A stretch of 64,000 nt of DNA. Source: Myxococcales bacterium. GTDB lineage: Bacteria > Myxococcota_A > Polyangia > Polyangiales > Ga0077539. The position numbers and the translations under genes were made by a program. The notes beneath the pieces were generated by a model. The model was given only the letters and a program-made list of their open reading frames with translations, did no database searches and had not been told where the DNA came from. Positions 25,067 to 32,962 of the stretch are shown in pieces. The stretch's first letter is position 1. Each line of letters begins with the position of its first letter. The stretch spans positions 19,927-83,926 of the forward strand of contig JAEUKI010000021.1 in NCBI GenBank assembly GCA_016793325.1, read 5' to 3'.

Positions 25067-26329
25067 CGAATCGCGGATCGTGAGCGCCGAGCCCCGACGG
25101 CCGAGCGCCACGCCCACGAGCGCGATCGCGCCGGGGAGGGCGGCCCACACAATCAACTGCCGGTGCTCGAGCAAGAGCCCCGACGCGAACGGCGCCGCGA
25201 TCGCCGCGACCGAGCTCAACGACTGAACGAGCCCGAGCACGACGCCCTGCTCGTGCGGCTCGGCGTGCTGGCTCGCGAGGCCGGACAAGCTCGGGCGGAG
25301 CGTCCCGTTTCCGAACGCCGTGATGGTCGTCGCGAGCGCGAGGCCCCACGTCGTCGGCACGAGCGCCATCACCGCGTAGCCCAAGGCGTTCGAGAGAAAC
25401 CCCGCGCGGATGAGCCGGCCTTCGCCGTAGCGCTTGGTCAGCCGCTTGAGCATCCCGCCCTGGAGCACGATCCCGAGAAAGCCCGCGTACGCGAAGGCGT
25501 AGCCCACCTCGCGCGGCGTGAAGAGCTGCCCGTTGTGCCGATACGTTCGCTCGGCGAAGAGCGCGAAGCCCGACGTAAACGACGTAAACGCAAAGGAGTA
25601 CACGAGGTGCTCGAGCAGCACGCCGCCGAGGATCGGCCGCCGAAAGAACGGCGCGTACGAGCCCCACGAGAGCAGCGACAAACGCCGGCCGCCCGGCCCG
25701 TCACCGGTCGCCCGCTGCGGCGGGAGTCCGCCCTCCAGCAACAAGAGCGTGCACACGATGCTCGTCAACGACAGCCCCGCCGCGAGCCAGATGGGCGCGG
25801 TGAAGCTCGATCGAACGAGCAGCCCCGTGATCCACGGGCCGATGAAGAACCCGACGCCGAAGGCGATCCCAATGAGCGCGAACGCCGACGTGCGGTCCTC
25901 GGGCTTCGTGCGATCGCTCACGTACGCCTGCGCGAGCGAGAGGTTTCCCGCGGTGGCTCCGTCGATCGCGCGCGCGACGAAGATCATCGCGAGCGATTGA
26001 GCGCGCGCGAGCATCACGAAACCAATGAGCGTCCCGAGCTGCGAGACGAGCAGCAGTCGCTTGCGCCCATAACGGTCGCTGAGCGCTCCGAGGATGGGCC
26101 CCGAGACGAGCATGCACGCGGCGTAGACGCTCACGAGCAGCGTCGCTTGCAACGGCGACGCGTGATAGCGCTCGGCGTACGGGCCGAGCAGCGGGATCAC
26201 CAGCGTCATCCCGAACACGTCGACGAGGACGACGAGAAAAATCGCGAGCAACGGTGAACGGCCAACACCTCCGGCGCCGCGAGCGCGTGGCGTGGGGTCG
26301 GGGGCGGGCGGGGTTCGCGCTTCGGTCAC
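25058..26329 (-). CDS. MFS transporter, TetA-like drug/proton antiporter type
   Basis: 423 residues. The GTG start at 26329 overlaps the globin stop as GTGA. Twelve hydrophobic segments can be traced from about residue 27. Motif A of the major facilitator superfamily is clear between helices 2 and 3 (GALSDRYGRKR), and motif C-like Gly/Pro residues occur in helix 5 (GIAFGVGFFIGPWITG), typical of the 12-helix exporter families that include tetracycline and multidrug pumps. Substrate unknown. Coupling to a truncated globin suggests a shared stress response, which is inference. Confidence 0.88.
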   Translation of the reverse strand: MTEARTPPAPDPTPRARGAGGVGRSPLLAIFLVVLVDVFGMTLVIPLLGPYAERYHASPLQATLLVSVYAACMLVSGPILGALSDRYGRKRLLLVSQLGTLIGFVMLARAQSLAMIFVARAIDGATAGNLSLAQAYVSDRTKPEDRTSAFALIGIAFGVGFFIGPWITGLLVRSSFTAPIWLAAGLSLTSIVCTLLLLEGGLPPQRATGDGPGGRRLSLLSWGSYAPFFRRPILGGVLLEHLVYSFAFTSFTSGFALFAERTYRHNGQLFTPREVGYAFAYAGFLGIVLQGGMLKRLTKRYGEGRLIRAGFLSNALGYAVMALVPTTWGLALATTITAFGNGTLRPSLSGLASQHAEPHEQGVVLGLVQSLSSVAAIAAPFASGLLLEHRQLIVWAALPGAIALVGVALGRRGSALTIRDSSG

Positions 26330-26766
26330 GTCGGTTCGCCGTTGGGTGCAGGCTTGTCGGGCGTGTTGCGCAAAAAGTCCGCGAGCTCAGCGAATTTGCT
26401 GTCGAGAAACGCGCGGATCGGCCCCTCGACGCCGCTCTCGTCCATGGCGCGGGCCATCGCGCGAAGCCACGCGTCCCGCATCGCAGAGTCCACCGGAACC
26501 CGTCCGTGCCGCATCCGGAGGCGCGGGTGGCCGTGCTGCGCGATGTAGTCCTGCGGCCCGCCGAGCCAACCGATGAGAAAGAGCGCGAAGCGGTCGCGCG
26601 CCCTTCGCGAGACGCGCTTTTGTTCATCGAGCTCGTGAAGGGCCGCTAGTGCCGGCTCGTGCGCGTCCATCGCGTCGTAGAAGCGCTCGACGAGCGCGCG
26701 GACTACGTCGGCGCCGCCGAGCCGATCGAACGGCGTCTTGCCGGCTTCGTTCTTGATCTCGTCCAT
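26326..26766 (-). CDS. Truncated haemoglobin, group II (trHbO type)
   Basis: 146 residues, ATG at 26766. It matches group II truncated globins throughout: PFDRLGG, FYDAM with Tyr at the B10 position, LFLIGWLGGP, the signature GHPRLRMRH with the proximal His of helix F, and RDAWL with the conserved Trp of helix G. It is a haem protein that binds oxygen and nitric oxide in the cytoplasm; proposed roles are NO and oxygen handling. The coding start is well defined. It is first in a two-gene unit with the MFS transporter and divergent from the pacifastin-like lipoprotein gene about 200 bases away. Confidence 0.96.
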   Translation of the reverse strand: MDEIKNEAGKTPFDRLGGADVVRALVERFYDAMDAHEPALAALHELDEQKRVSRRARDRFALFLIGWLGGPQDYIAQHGHPRLRMRHGRVPVDSAMRDAWLRAMARAMDESGVEGPIRAFLDSKFAELADFLRNTPDKPAPNGEPT

Positions 26767-26966
26767 GCGGGGGAGGTTTGTGCCACGGCGTGCCGCGAAT
26801 CGGGAGGTGGCGTCGCGGACCTGCCGTCGAATGACCGCGGGTCATCGCAACGCTGCGCTGATCGCGCGCGGATTCGCGAAAGCGCTGTTGGTGTGGGACA
26901 GTTCACTTCGTTCGGCCCGAATCGTGCTGGCTGGGCTTCTTTGCTTCGAAGGATGGAGAGATCTCG

Positions 26967-28370
26967 ATGAACCACAAGGCGATGAGCGCGTGGGTGTGGG
27001 CAGCGGTCGTGTGGCTGCTCGCAGGCTGTGGAGTCGCAGTGCGACCCAATGGCGACGGTGGCGGACCTTTGCCGGACGTTCCTGTGATGGACGCGCCGGG
27101 CGGCTGTCGACTCGCCAACGGGAATGTCATCCAGGTTGGCGAAACCGCGTTCGACGGTTGCAACACGTGCGTGTGCGGACCGGGGGGAATCCTCTCGTGC
27201 ACAGCGCGCGCGTGCATCGACGTCGTGCCGCCTCCGCCTCCGCCGGAGTCCTGTGGGACGCCCGACGGCCAACGGATCGCCGTCGGACAAATGTGGAGCT
27301 CCGTGAGTCGTTGCACCCTCTGCGTGTGCACTGGTCCCGAAGTGCTGCAGTGCCGCATGAACCCGAGCTGTGTCGACGGGAGTCTGCCAACGGTGTGCAC
27401 CGCGCCCGATGGAACACCGATCCCCGTCGGCACCGTCGGCACGACGCGCGACGGCTGCCAGCGCTGCGCGTGCACCGCGGCGGGAGCTCCACCGCGCTGC
27501 AGCCCCACGGGGGATCCGCGATGCACCGACTCGGGCACGCCGCTCGTGTGCCGCGCTCCGGACGGAACGCCGATTCCTCCAGGCGGAACCTGGGTGTCGC
27601 CCGACCGCTGCAGCGCGTGCCTCTGCGATAGCTCGGGTCGGCTCTCGTGCGCGGCGAATCCTGGCTGCTTCGACAGCGGCGTTCCGCTGTGCCGCGCGCC
27701 CGACGGGTCGTTTATCCCGGCGAACAGCGCGTGGGTGTCTCGCGATGGCTGCACCAACTGCTTGTGCAGCGCGAGCGGCTCGCTCTCTTGCTCGACCAAC
27801 CCGCGTTGCTTCGACAGCGGCGTCGGACCCGCCTGCGTCGACCCGAGCGGAACGCCGATCCCCGTCGGCGCGTGCTTCGGTGACCGTTGTCGCTCGTGCT
27901 GCTGCTCGACCGCGGGTCTCTCGTGCATGACGTCGAGCGATCCGACGTGCTTCGACGCGGGGACCCCGTGCAACTCCGTCGCTCCGTCGTCGCTCTTCGC
28001 GCCGGTTCGCGCGGGCTTCGGCTCGCCGCCGTCGGGCACGGGCGGGGCGTTCGTCGACGGCTTCTATCAACTCCGTGAGCTCGTGTTCTACGGCGGAGGA
28101 TCGCCGCCGATCATGGGCGTTCGCTACTCGGTGCAGGTCACCCGCGGGACGATGCAGTTCAACGTCGACGGCGGCGGAGGATCGACGCCGCAGCGCGTGA
28201 ACTTCAGCTACGTCACGGGCGGATCGCTCATTCGTCTCACGCAGACGTGCGCGTCGTCGGGCGGCGGAATGACCTCGGCGAGCGGCTTCTACTCGATCCG
28301 TCCCGACGGCTTCGACCTCTACATCGACTCGGGCAGCGGCTCTGTTCAGCACATGAACTTCGTTCGCTGA
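26967..28370 (+). CDS. Lipoprotein with six tandem pacifastin-like (VWC-like) cysteine domains
   Basis: 467 residues, ATG with GGAG nine bases upstream. Lipobox LLAGC (Cys21), then an Asp/Pro linker. Six domains with six cysteines each follow at about 47-83, 96-135, 144-186, 195-234, 242-281 and 290-328. The first fits the pacifastin light-chain signature closely: Cys, about 17 residues, CNTCVC, three residues plus Gly, then CTARAC. Pacifastin domains are small arthropod serine-protease inhibitors, also reported in some bacteria. The C-terminal 130 residues are a separate beta-rich domain (FYQLRELVFYGGG; GFDLYIDSGSGSV). Likely surface-exposed; protease inhibition is inference, as the reactive-site loops vary between domains. 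Confidence 0.83.
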   Translation: MNHKAMSAWVWAAVVWLLAGCGVAVRPNGDGGGPLPDVPVMDAPGGCRLANGNVIQVGETAFDGCNTCVCGPGGILSCTARACIDVVPPPPPPESCGTPDGQRIAVGQMWSSVSRCTLCVCTGPEVLQCRMNPSCVDGSLPTVCTAPDGTPIPVGTVGTTRDGCQRCACTAAGAPPRCSPTGDPRCTDSGTPLVCRAPDGTPIPPGGTWVSPDRCSACLCDSSGRLSCAANPGCFDSGVPLCRAPDGSFIPANSAWVSRDGCTNCLCSASGSLSCSTNPRCFDSGVGPACVDPSGTPIPVGACFGDRCRSCCCSTAGLSCMTSSDPTCFDAGTPCNSVAPSSLFAPVRAGFGSPPSGTGGAFVDGFYQLRELVFYGGGSPPIMGVRYSVQVTRGTMQFNVDGGGGSTPQRVNFSYVTGGSLIRLTQTCASSGGGMTSASGFYSIRPDGFDLYIDSGSGSVQHMNFVR

Positions 28371-28413
28371 TGAGCGGTGTGGGGGAGCGCGCCGCGGCGT
28401 ACACTCCGCGCTC

Positions 28414-29226
28414 GTGCTGAGAAAATTCAAAGCGCAGATCGTTCCGACGACAGCGCTGCGCGCGCTCGCGACGCTCGTGACCGAGTGCGACTCGACGGGG
28501 TGGCCCGATCAGTGGGCGTCGCTGCGCGAGGGCGCGAGGGACGTCCTTCACACCGTGCGCGACGAGACCGACGCGATGCTGCAAATCATCTCGCGGATCG
28601 ACGCCGGGCGCGGCGTGCTCGTCTTGTTTGCCGACGAGCAACCCAAGCCCCTCGAGGACGCGGGGATCGTCACGGTCGCGATCGATTTCGACCTGAGCAC
28701 CTTGCTCAGCGACGACGAGCACGGGCCCGACGCCCTTCGCGCGTTCGTCGCGTTGATCGAGCGCGTGGGCCAGAGCAGTCACTACGCGATCGCGCTTCGC
28801 ATGGGCACGCGCGACGCTGTGTACGCCGACGTCCTCGCAGAGCTCGCGCGGCAAGCGCACGAGCGCGGCGTGCTGCTCGAAGCGAGAGAGCCCGTGCGCC
28901 CGTCCGCTCGTCGTGTTGACTCGGACGATCCAACGCAATCCGCCTGGAAAATCCCCGGCGAACGCATCGACCCGCGCGACGTCTTCGGCGATGGTTCGGG
29001 CGCGATGGACCCCCGCGCCGCGCTCGACGACCTCGACGACGAAGAGCGCTCGTTTCTCGACGAGGCGGGCCTCGGCTGGCCCGTTCGACTTCGCGCGCTC
29101 GAAGAGGCGTGGCGCACCGTCGCGTTCGCAGCCCATCCCGATCGCCGCCCCGACGATCCCGACGCCTCGCGGCGCTTCGTGTTGCTCAAGTCCGGCTACG
29201 AGCGCCTTCGCGAGCGAGCCGTGTAG
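28414..29226 (+). CDS. Cytoplasmic protein ending in a J-domain
   Basis: 270 residues from a GTG at 28414, 43 bases after the preceding gene. The first 160 residues form an alpha/beta domain I do not recognise (ATLVTECDSTGWPDQW; RGVLVLFADEQPKPL). After an acidic linker, the last 45 residues look like a J-domain: an amphipathic helix (RLRALEEAWRTVAFAA), the catalytic HPD tripeptide at 241-243, then the third helix RFVLLKSGYERLRE. J-domains stimulate the ATPase of DnaK. There is no signal peptide and no zinc-finger or Gly/Phe region, so this is a class C type with the J-domain at the C-terminus. The client-binding role of the N-terminal domain is inference. Confidence 0.78.
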   Translation: MLRKFKAQIVPTTALRALATLVTECDSTGWPDQWASLREGARDVLHTVRDETDAMLQIISRIDAGRGVLVLFADEQPKPLEDAGIVTVAIDFDLSTLLSDDEHGPDALRAFVALIERVGQSSHYAIALRMGTRDAVYADVLAELARQAHERGVLLEAREPVRPSARRVDSDDPTQSAWKIPGERIDPRDVFGDGSGAMDPRAALDDLDDEERSFLDEAGLGWPVRLRALEEAWRTVAFAAHPDRRPDDPDASRRFVLLKSGYERLRERAV

Positions 29227-29230
29227 CGCG

Positions 29231-30079
29231 TCACGGGCAGCCGGTGCGCTGGCACTGCGGCTGGCCCGCGCACGTGGTGCACGAAGTCGGAAAGTCCTGT
29301 CCAACGATGCAGCTCCCGCCCGTCGGAGCCATCGTGGTCCCCATCGTCGACATCGGCTGGCACGCTGGGGTGTAGCCCGCGGGAATCGTCAGCAGACAGC
29401 CGCAGCACACCGTGAGCGGAAAGCTGTAGGGCCGCACGTTGGTCCACGGTGAACTCCGCTCGGACGTCAGGATGTCTCCGCCCAGCGTTCGAAAGGTCGG
29501 ACGCAGCGTCACTTGCACGGTGATCGAATCGTTGCGGCAAAACGGCTCTGGGGGCGTGCCGGCGACGAAGCCCGTGCAGCCGAGCCGGTCGCGGAGCGCC
29601 GCGCCCTGCGTCGCGGTGATCACAGGCATCTCGAGCACGCCGTAGCCCGGCAAGCCGCCGGGCGCGGTCTCGATCAGGTCCCCGCGCACGTTGATGCGAT
29701 AGAGCGCCGGAGCTCCGCCCGGGAGCGTCAGCGCTTGGCCCGCGCTCGTGGTGAGCTCGACGTCGACGTATTGCGCGAACACCGACCGCGTGTCCGGGCG
29801 ATTGAGGTCGACCGAGCGATTGCGAAACATGTTGTTCTGCACGAGCGCGATCGCCGTGTAGTTGTCGCGAAGCGCGAGGTCGAGCACGCTGGAGAGCACC
29901 TTCGGAGCGTTGGGATCCGCCGAGCCGAAGCAGGCGCCCGGCACCTGAGGGTTCGGCTGCGGAACCACGAGCTGCCGAATCTCGACGCTCGCGTAGTTCG
30001 GCGCGCACGCGCTGAGCGCGATCGCAGCCACCGCGAGCGACGTGCCCGAAGCCAAACGGCGTGTAAGCGTGCTGTTCAT
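29231..30079 (-). CDS. Cys-rich putative lipoprotein of unknown function
   Basis: 282 residues from the ATG at 30079 (MNSTLTRRLAS); the longer upstream frame is antisense or out of frame to aroKB and has no signal. Lipobox LSAC near residue 25. The core is beta-rich (YVDVELTTSAGQALTLPGG; SITVQVTLRPTF). The C-terminal 80 residues carry about ten cysteines (TVCCGCLL, CQPM, SCTTCAGQPQC), suggesting a disulfide-linked knot. I do not recognise the family. Stop codons of this gene and the plus-strand J-domain gene are only four bases apart. It is last in the sppA-aroC-aroKB run, 85 bases after aroKB. Confidence 0.68.
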   Translation of the reverse strand: MNSTLTRRLASGTSLAVAAIALSACAPNYASVEIRQLVVPQPNPQVPGACFGSADPNAPKVLSSVLDLALRDNYTAIALVQNNMFRNRSVDLNRPDTRSVFAQYVDVELTTSAGQALTLPGGAPALYRINVRGDLIETAPGGLPGYGVLEMPVITATQGAALRDRLGCTGFVAGTPPEPFCRNDSITVQVTLRPTFRTLGGDILTSERSSPWTNVRPYSFPLTVCCGCLLTIPAGYTPACQPMSTMGTTMAPTGGSCIVGQDFPTSCTTCAGQPQCQRTGCP

Positions 30080-30164
30080 CGTGGCTTGCAATGCTACGCG
30101 CTGCGCGGCGGCCTTGCGAATTTCGCGCACGCGGGGTGCGCCCACGGGTAACAGAATCCGACGA

Positions 30165-31778
30165 TCACCTACGGCTCGCATGCTCGAGCGACGCGAGGGC
30201 GCAGAGCGCGACGTCGAGCGACACGGCGCGGAGCTCGAACGCTCCGACCCTGGGGCAGAGCACGAATCGCAGCGAATTGTCTGCGCGTTTCTTGTCTCGC
30301 GCGAGCGCGTCGAGCACGAGCGACCGGTCGAGCGCCGACGGCAACGACCGCGGAAGCTCGAGCCGATCGAGGAGGGCTTCGATTCTCTCTCCCTCGGACG
30401 CAGGCGCGCCGAGGGTGGTGGCGATCCTGACGGCGGCCCGCATTCCGAGCGCCACACAGAGGCCGTGCGCCATCGTGTAGCCCGCGGCGGTCTCGATCGC
30501 GTGCCCGAGCGTGTGCCCGAAATTGAGCGCCGCGCGCGGGCCCTCTTCGCGCTCGTCCTCGGACACCACGCGCGCCTTTCGACGAACGGCCTCGGGCAAG
30601 CATCGGTCGATCGCGTCGATGTCTCCGCGCGCGAGCGACGGCGCCTCGCGCTCGAGCGCAGTGAACAACGGCTCGTCCGCGATCGCCGCGATCTTCGCGA
30701 TCTCGGCGACGCCCGAGCGGCGCTCGACGAGCGGCAACGTCTCGAGCGTTCGCGTGTCGCAAAGGACGAGCGACGGCTGGTGAAACGCGCCGATGAGGTT
30801 CTTTCCACGCGCGTGATCGACGCCGGTCTTTCCGCCGACCGAGGCGTCGGCCATCGACAGCACCGTGGTGGGCGCCGACACGAAGCGCACGCCGCGGAGG
30901 AGCGTCGAGGCCGCGAACCCTGCGAGGTCCGTGACGACTCCGCCGCCGATCGCGCAGAAGATTCCCTTGCGATCGAGCGACGCCTCGAGCGCTGCGTCCC
31001 ACAATCGCGCCGCGCCCTGGAGGGTCTTTTCGCGATCGCCATCCCCGTCGAACGTCACCGTGGCGCGCGGCGCGAGCGCCGCGATCGTCGAGGCGACCCC
31101 GGGCGCGCCGAGCACGTTGCGATCGGTCGCCGCGATCGTCGCGCTCGGCGACGGCCGCAGCCCCTCGACGTGTTTTGCGAGCGAATCGAGCGGCGAAAAG
31201 CGAACCGTGTACGTCCGCTCCCCGAGCCCGACCGCGACGACCCGCGCGCGCTCTGCGTCGCTCAGCGCCTCGAGCGCCCGCGCGAGCACTTCGTCGGGCG
31301 ACCCGGACGCGTCGATTCGACCGTGCGCTTCGAGGTACGCCGACCCTCGTTGCGCGAGCAACGCACGAACGCGCGACTCGTCTCCGCCCTGCAAGAGCGG
31401 CCGCGCGTCCGGCTCGCGCGCGATGCGACTGTAGAGCTCGCGCGGGCTCGCTTCGAGCGCGATCACCCAGGCTCCATCGAGGGCCTCGCGTCGCAGCGCC
31501 GCGTCGAGCAGCGCGCCGCCCCCGAGCGAGACCACGCGCCCGTCGTCGCTCGCGAGCATCTCGCGAACCACCGCGGCTTCGATGCGGCGAAATCCCCACT
31601 CGCGCTCTCGAAGAAAGACCTCGCGCACCGGCGCTCCTTCGCGCCGAGCGATCTCGTCATCGGTGTCGAACCGCCGCCGCCCGAGCGCGCGCGCGAGCTC
31701 CGCCGAGAGCGTGCTCTTTCCCGCCGCTGGGGGGCCCCACACAAAGATCGGCCTTCGTCGCGTCACGTTCGAGTCCAC
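30165..31778 (-). CDS. aroKB: Bifunctional shikimate kinase / 3-dehydroquinate synthase (AroK-AroB fusion)
   Basis: 537 residues from a GTG at 31778; a TTG at 31793 overlapping the aroC stop is the alternative. Residues 1-165 are shikimate kinase: P-loop GPPAAGKST at about 15-23, shikimate-binding FDTDDEI and the SLGGGALLD region. Residues 175-537 are 3-dehydroquinate synthase: GGGVVTDLAGF, PTTVLSMADASVGGKTG, and the zinc-site region FGHTLGHAIE. Together they carry steps 5 and 2 of the shikimate pathway to aromatic amino acids. Both active sites look intact. Separate genes are usual, while fusions occur in some deltaproteobacteria and actinobacteria. It follows aroC after 11 bases, so an aromatic operon. 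Confidence 0.93.
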   Translation of the reverse strand: MDSNVTRRRPIFVWGPPAAGKSTLSAELARALGRRRFDTDDEIARREGAPVREVFLREREWGFRRIEAAVVREMLASDDGRVVSLGGGALLDAALRREALDGAWVIALEASPRELYSRIAREPDARPLLQGGDESRVRALLAQRGSAYLEAHGRIDASGSPDEVLARALEALSDAERARVVAVGLGERTYTVRFSPLDSLAKHVEGLRPSPSATIAATDRNVLGAPGVASTIAALAPRATVTFDGDGDREKTLQGAARLWDAALEASLDRKGIFCAIGGGVVTDLAGFAASTLLRGVRFVSAPTTVLSMADASVGGKTGVDHARGKNLIGAFHQPSLVLCDTRTLETLPLVERRSGVAEIAKIAAIADEPLFTALEREAPSLARGDIDAIDRCLPEAVRRKARVVSEDEREEGPRAALNFGHTLGHAIETAAGYTMAHGLCVALGMRAAVRIATTLGAPASEGERIEALLDRLELPRSLPSALDRSLVLDALARDKKRADNSLRFVLCPRVGAFELRAVSLDVALCALASLEHASRR

Positions 31779-31789
31779 GGTGCGTGTCT

Positions 31790-32962
31790 TCAATAGTCGT
31801 CGAGCTGCGACTTGTACCGCTCGACATTGCGAAGCAGCTCTCCCATCGAGTCGCCGCCGTGCTTCTCGAGGAGGGCGTCCGCGAGGACGAGGCACAGCGC
31901 CGCCTCGAGCACCACGCCTGCCGCGGGAACCGCGCACACGTCGCTGCGCTCGTGCGCCGCGGGCGCGGGCGCTTTGCTCTGCAAATCGGCGCTCGGGAGC
32001 TGCGCGCGAAGCGTCGCGATCGGCTTCATCGCCGCGCGCACGACGATGGGCTCGCCGTTGGACATGCCCCCTTCGATCCCGCCCGCGTGGTTGCTCGCGC
32101 GGACGAAGCGCCTTCGGCTCGCGTCGTAGTCGATGGGGTCGTGCACCGCGCTGCCCGGCAAATCCGCGGCAGACCAGCCGTCGCCGATCTCGACGGCCTT
32201 GATCGCTTGAACGCTGAGCATCGCCTGCGCGATCCGGCCGTCGAGCCTGCGGTCCCACTGAACGTGGCTCCCGAGGCCGGGCAAGACTCCGCGGGCGACG
32301 ACCTCGAGCGTTCCTCCGGCGGTGTCTCCGGCGTGGGCGCGGGCGAGGATCGCGGCGCGCATGGGCCCCTCGATGTCCTGCGAAAACACGCGCAGCTCGC
32401 TCGCTTCGATCGAGTCGCGCGCGGCGAAGAGCGCGTCGACCGTCGGCGCAGCTTCGTCGATCACGCCCGCGATCGATCGAACGCGCGAGCACACCTCGAT
32501 GCCCGCGGCCGCGAGGAGCGCCCTCGCGATCGCGCCCGCCGCCGTTCGCGCCGCGGTCTCTCTCGCGCTCGCGCGCTCAAGGATGTCCCGCGCGTCGCGC
32601 CGGTCGTACTTGAGCGAGCCCGCGAGGTCCGCGTGACCCGGTCGGGGGAGGGTCACCGCCTCGGGCTGCGCGTCGAATCGCTCGGGCCCCATGCGTCCGC
32701 GCCAGTTTTCGAAGTCGCGGTTGTCGATCTCGAGCGCCACGGGCGAGCCGAGCGTCTCACCGTTGCGGACGCCCGCGAGGATCTTCACCTGGTCGCGCTC
32801 GATCTTCATGCGACCGCCGCGGCCGTAGCCTTTTTGCCGGCGCGCGAGGTCTTCGTTGATTTGTTGTGCCGCAATCGAGAGCCCCGCGGGCAGCCCCTCG
32901 ATCACCGCGACGAGCGCGGGTCCGTGGGACTCTCCAGCGGTCATCCACCGCAGCCGCGTCAC
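31790..32962 (-). CDS. aroC: Chorismate synthase
   Basis: 390 residues from the GTG at 32962 (VTRLRWMTAGESHGP); this start overlaps the sppA stop as GTGA. It catalyses the last shikimate-pathway step, turning EPSP into chorismate with reduced FMN. Family signatures are present: GESHGPAL at the N-terminus, RRQKGYGRGGRM, the central DRRDARDILERASARET and the late NHAGGIEGGMSNGEPIVVRAAMKP region. Length is slightly above the usual 360. Translational coupling to sppA on one side and to aroKB on the other makes a compact run. Confidence 0.95.
   Translation of the reverse strand: MTRLRWMTAGESHGPALVAVIEGLPAGLSIAAQQINEDLARRQKGYGRGGRMKIERDQVKILAGVRNGETLGSPVALEIDNRDFENWRGRMGPERFDAQPEAVTLPRPGHADLAGSLKYDRRDARDILERASARETAARTAAGAIARALLAAAGIEVCSRVRSIAGVIDEAAPTVDALFAARDSIEASELRVFSQDIEGPMRAAILARAHAGDTAGGTLEVVARGVLPGLGSHVQWDRRLDGRIAQAMLSVQAIKAVEIGDGWSAADLPGSAVHDPIDYDASRRRFVRASNHAGGIEGGMSNGEPIVVRAAMKPIATLRAQLPSADLQSKAPAPAAHERSDVCAVPAAGVVLEAALCLVLADALLEKHGGDSMGELLRNVERYKSQLDDY

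Noticed and set aside
30080..31042. Upstream extension of the Cys-rich lipoprotein frame
   Set aside because: Runs out of frame through the aroKB gene; the ATG at 30079 is followed by a proper lipoprotein signal.
31779..32492. Upstream extension of the aroKB frame
   Set aside because: Lies within aroC in another frame; shikimate kinase homology begins only near 31766.
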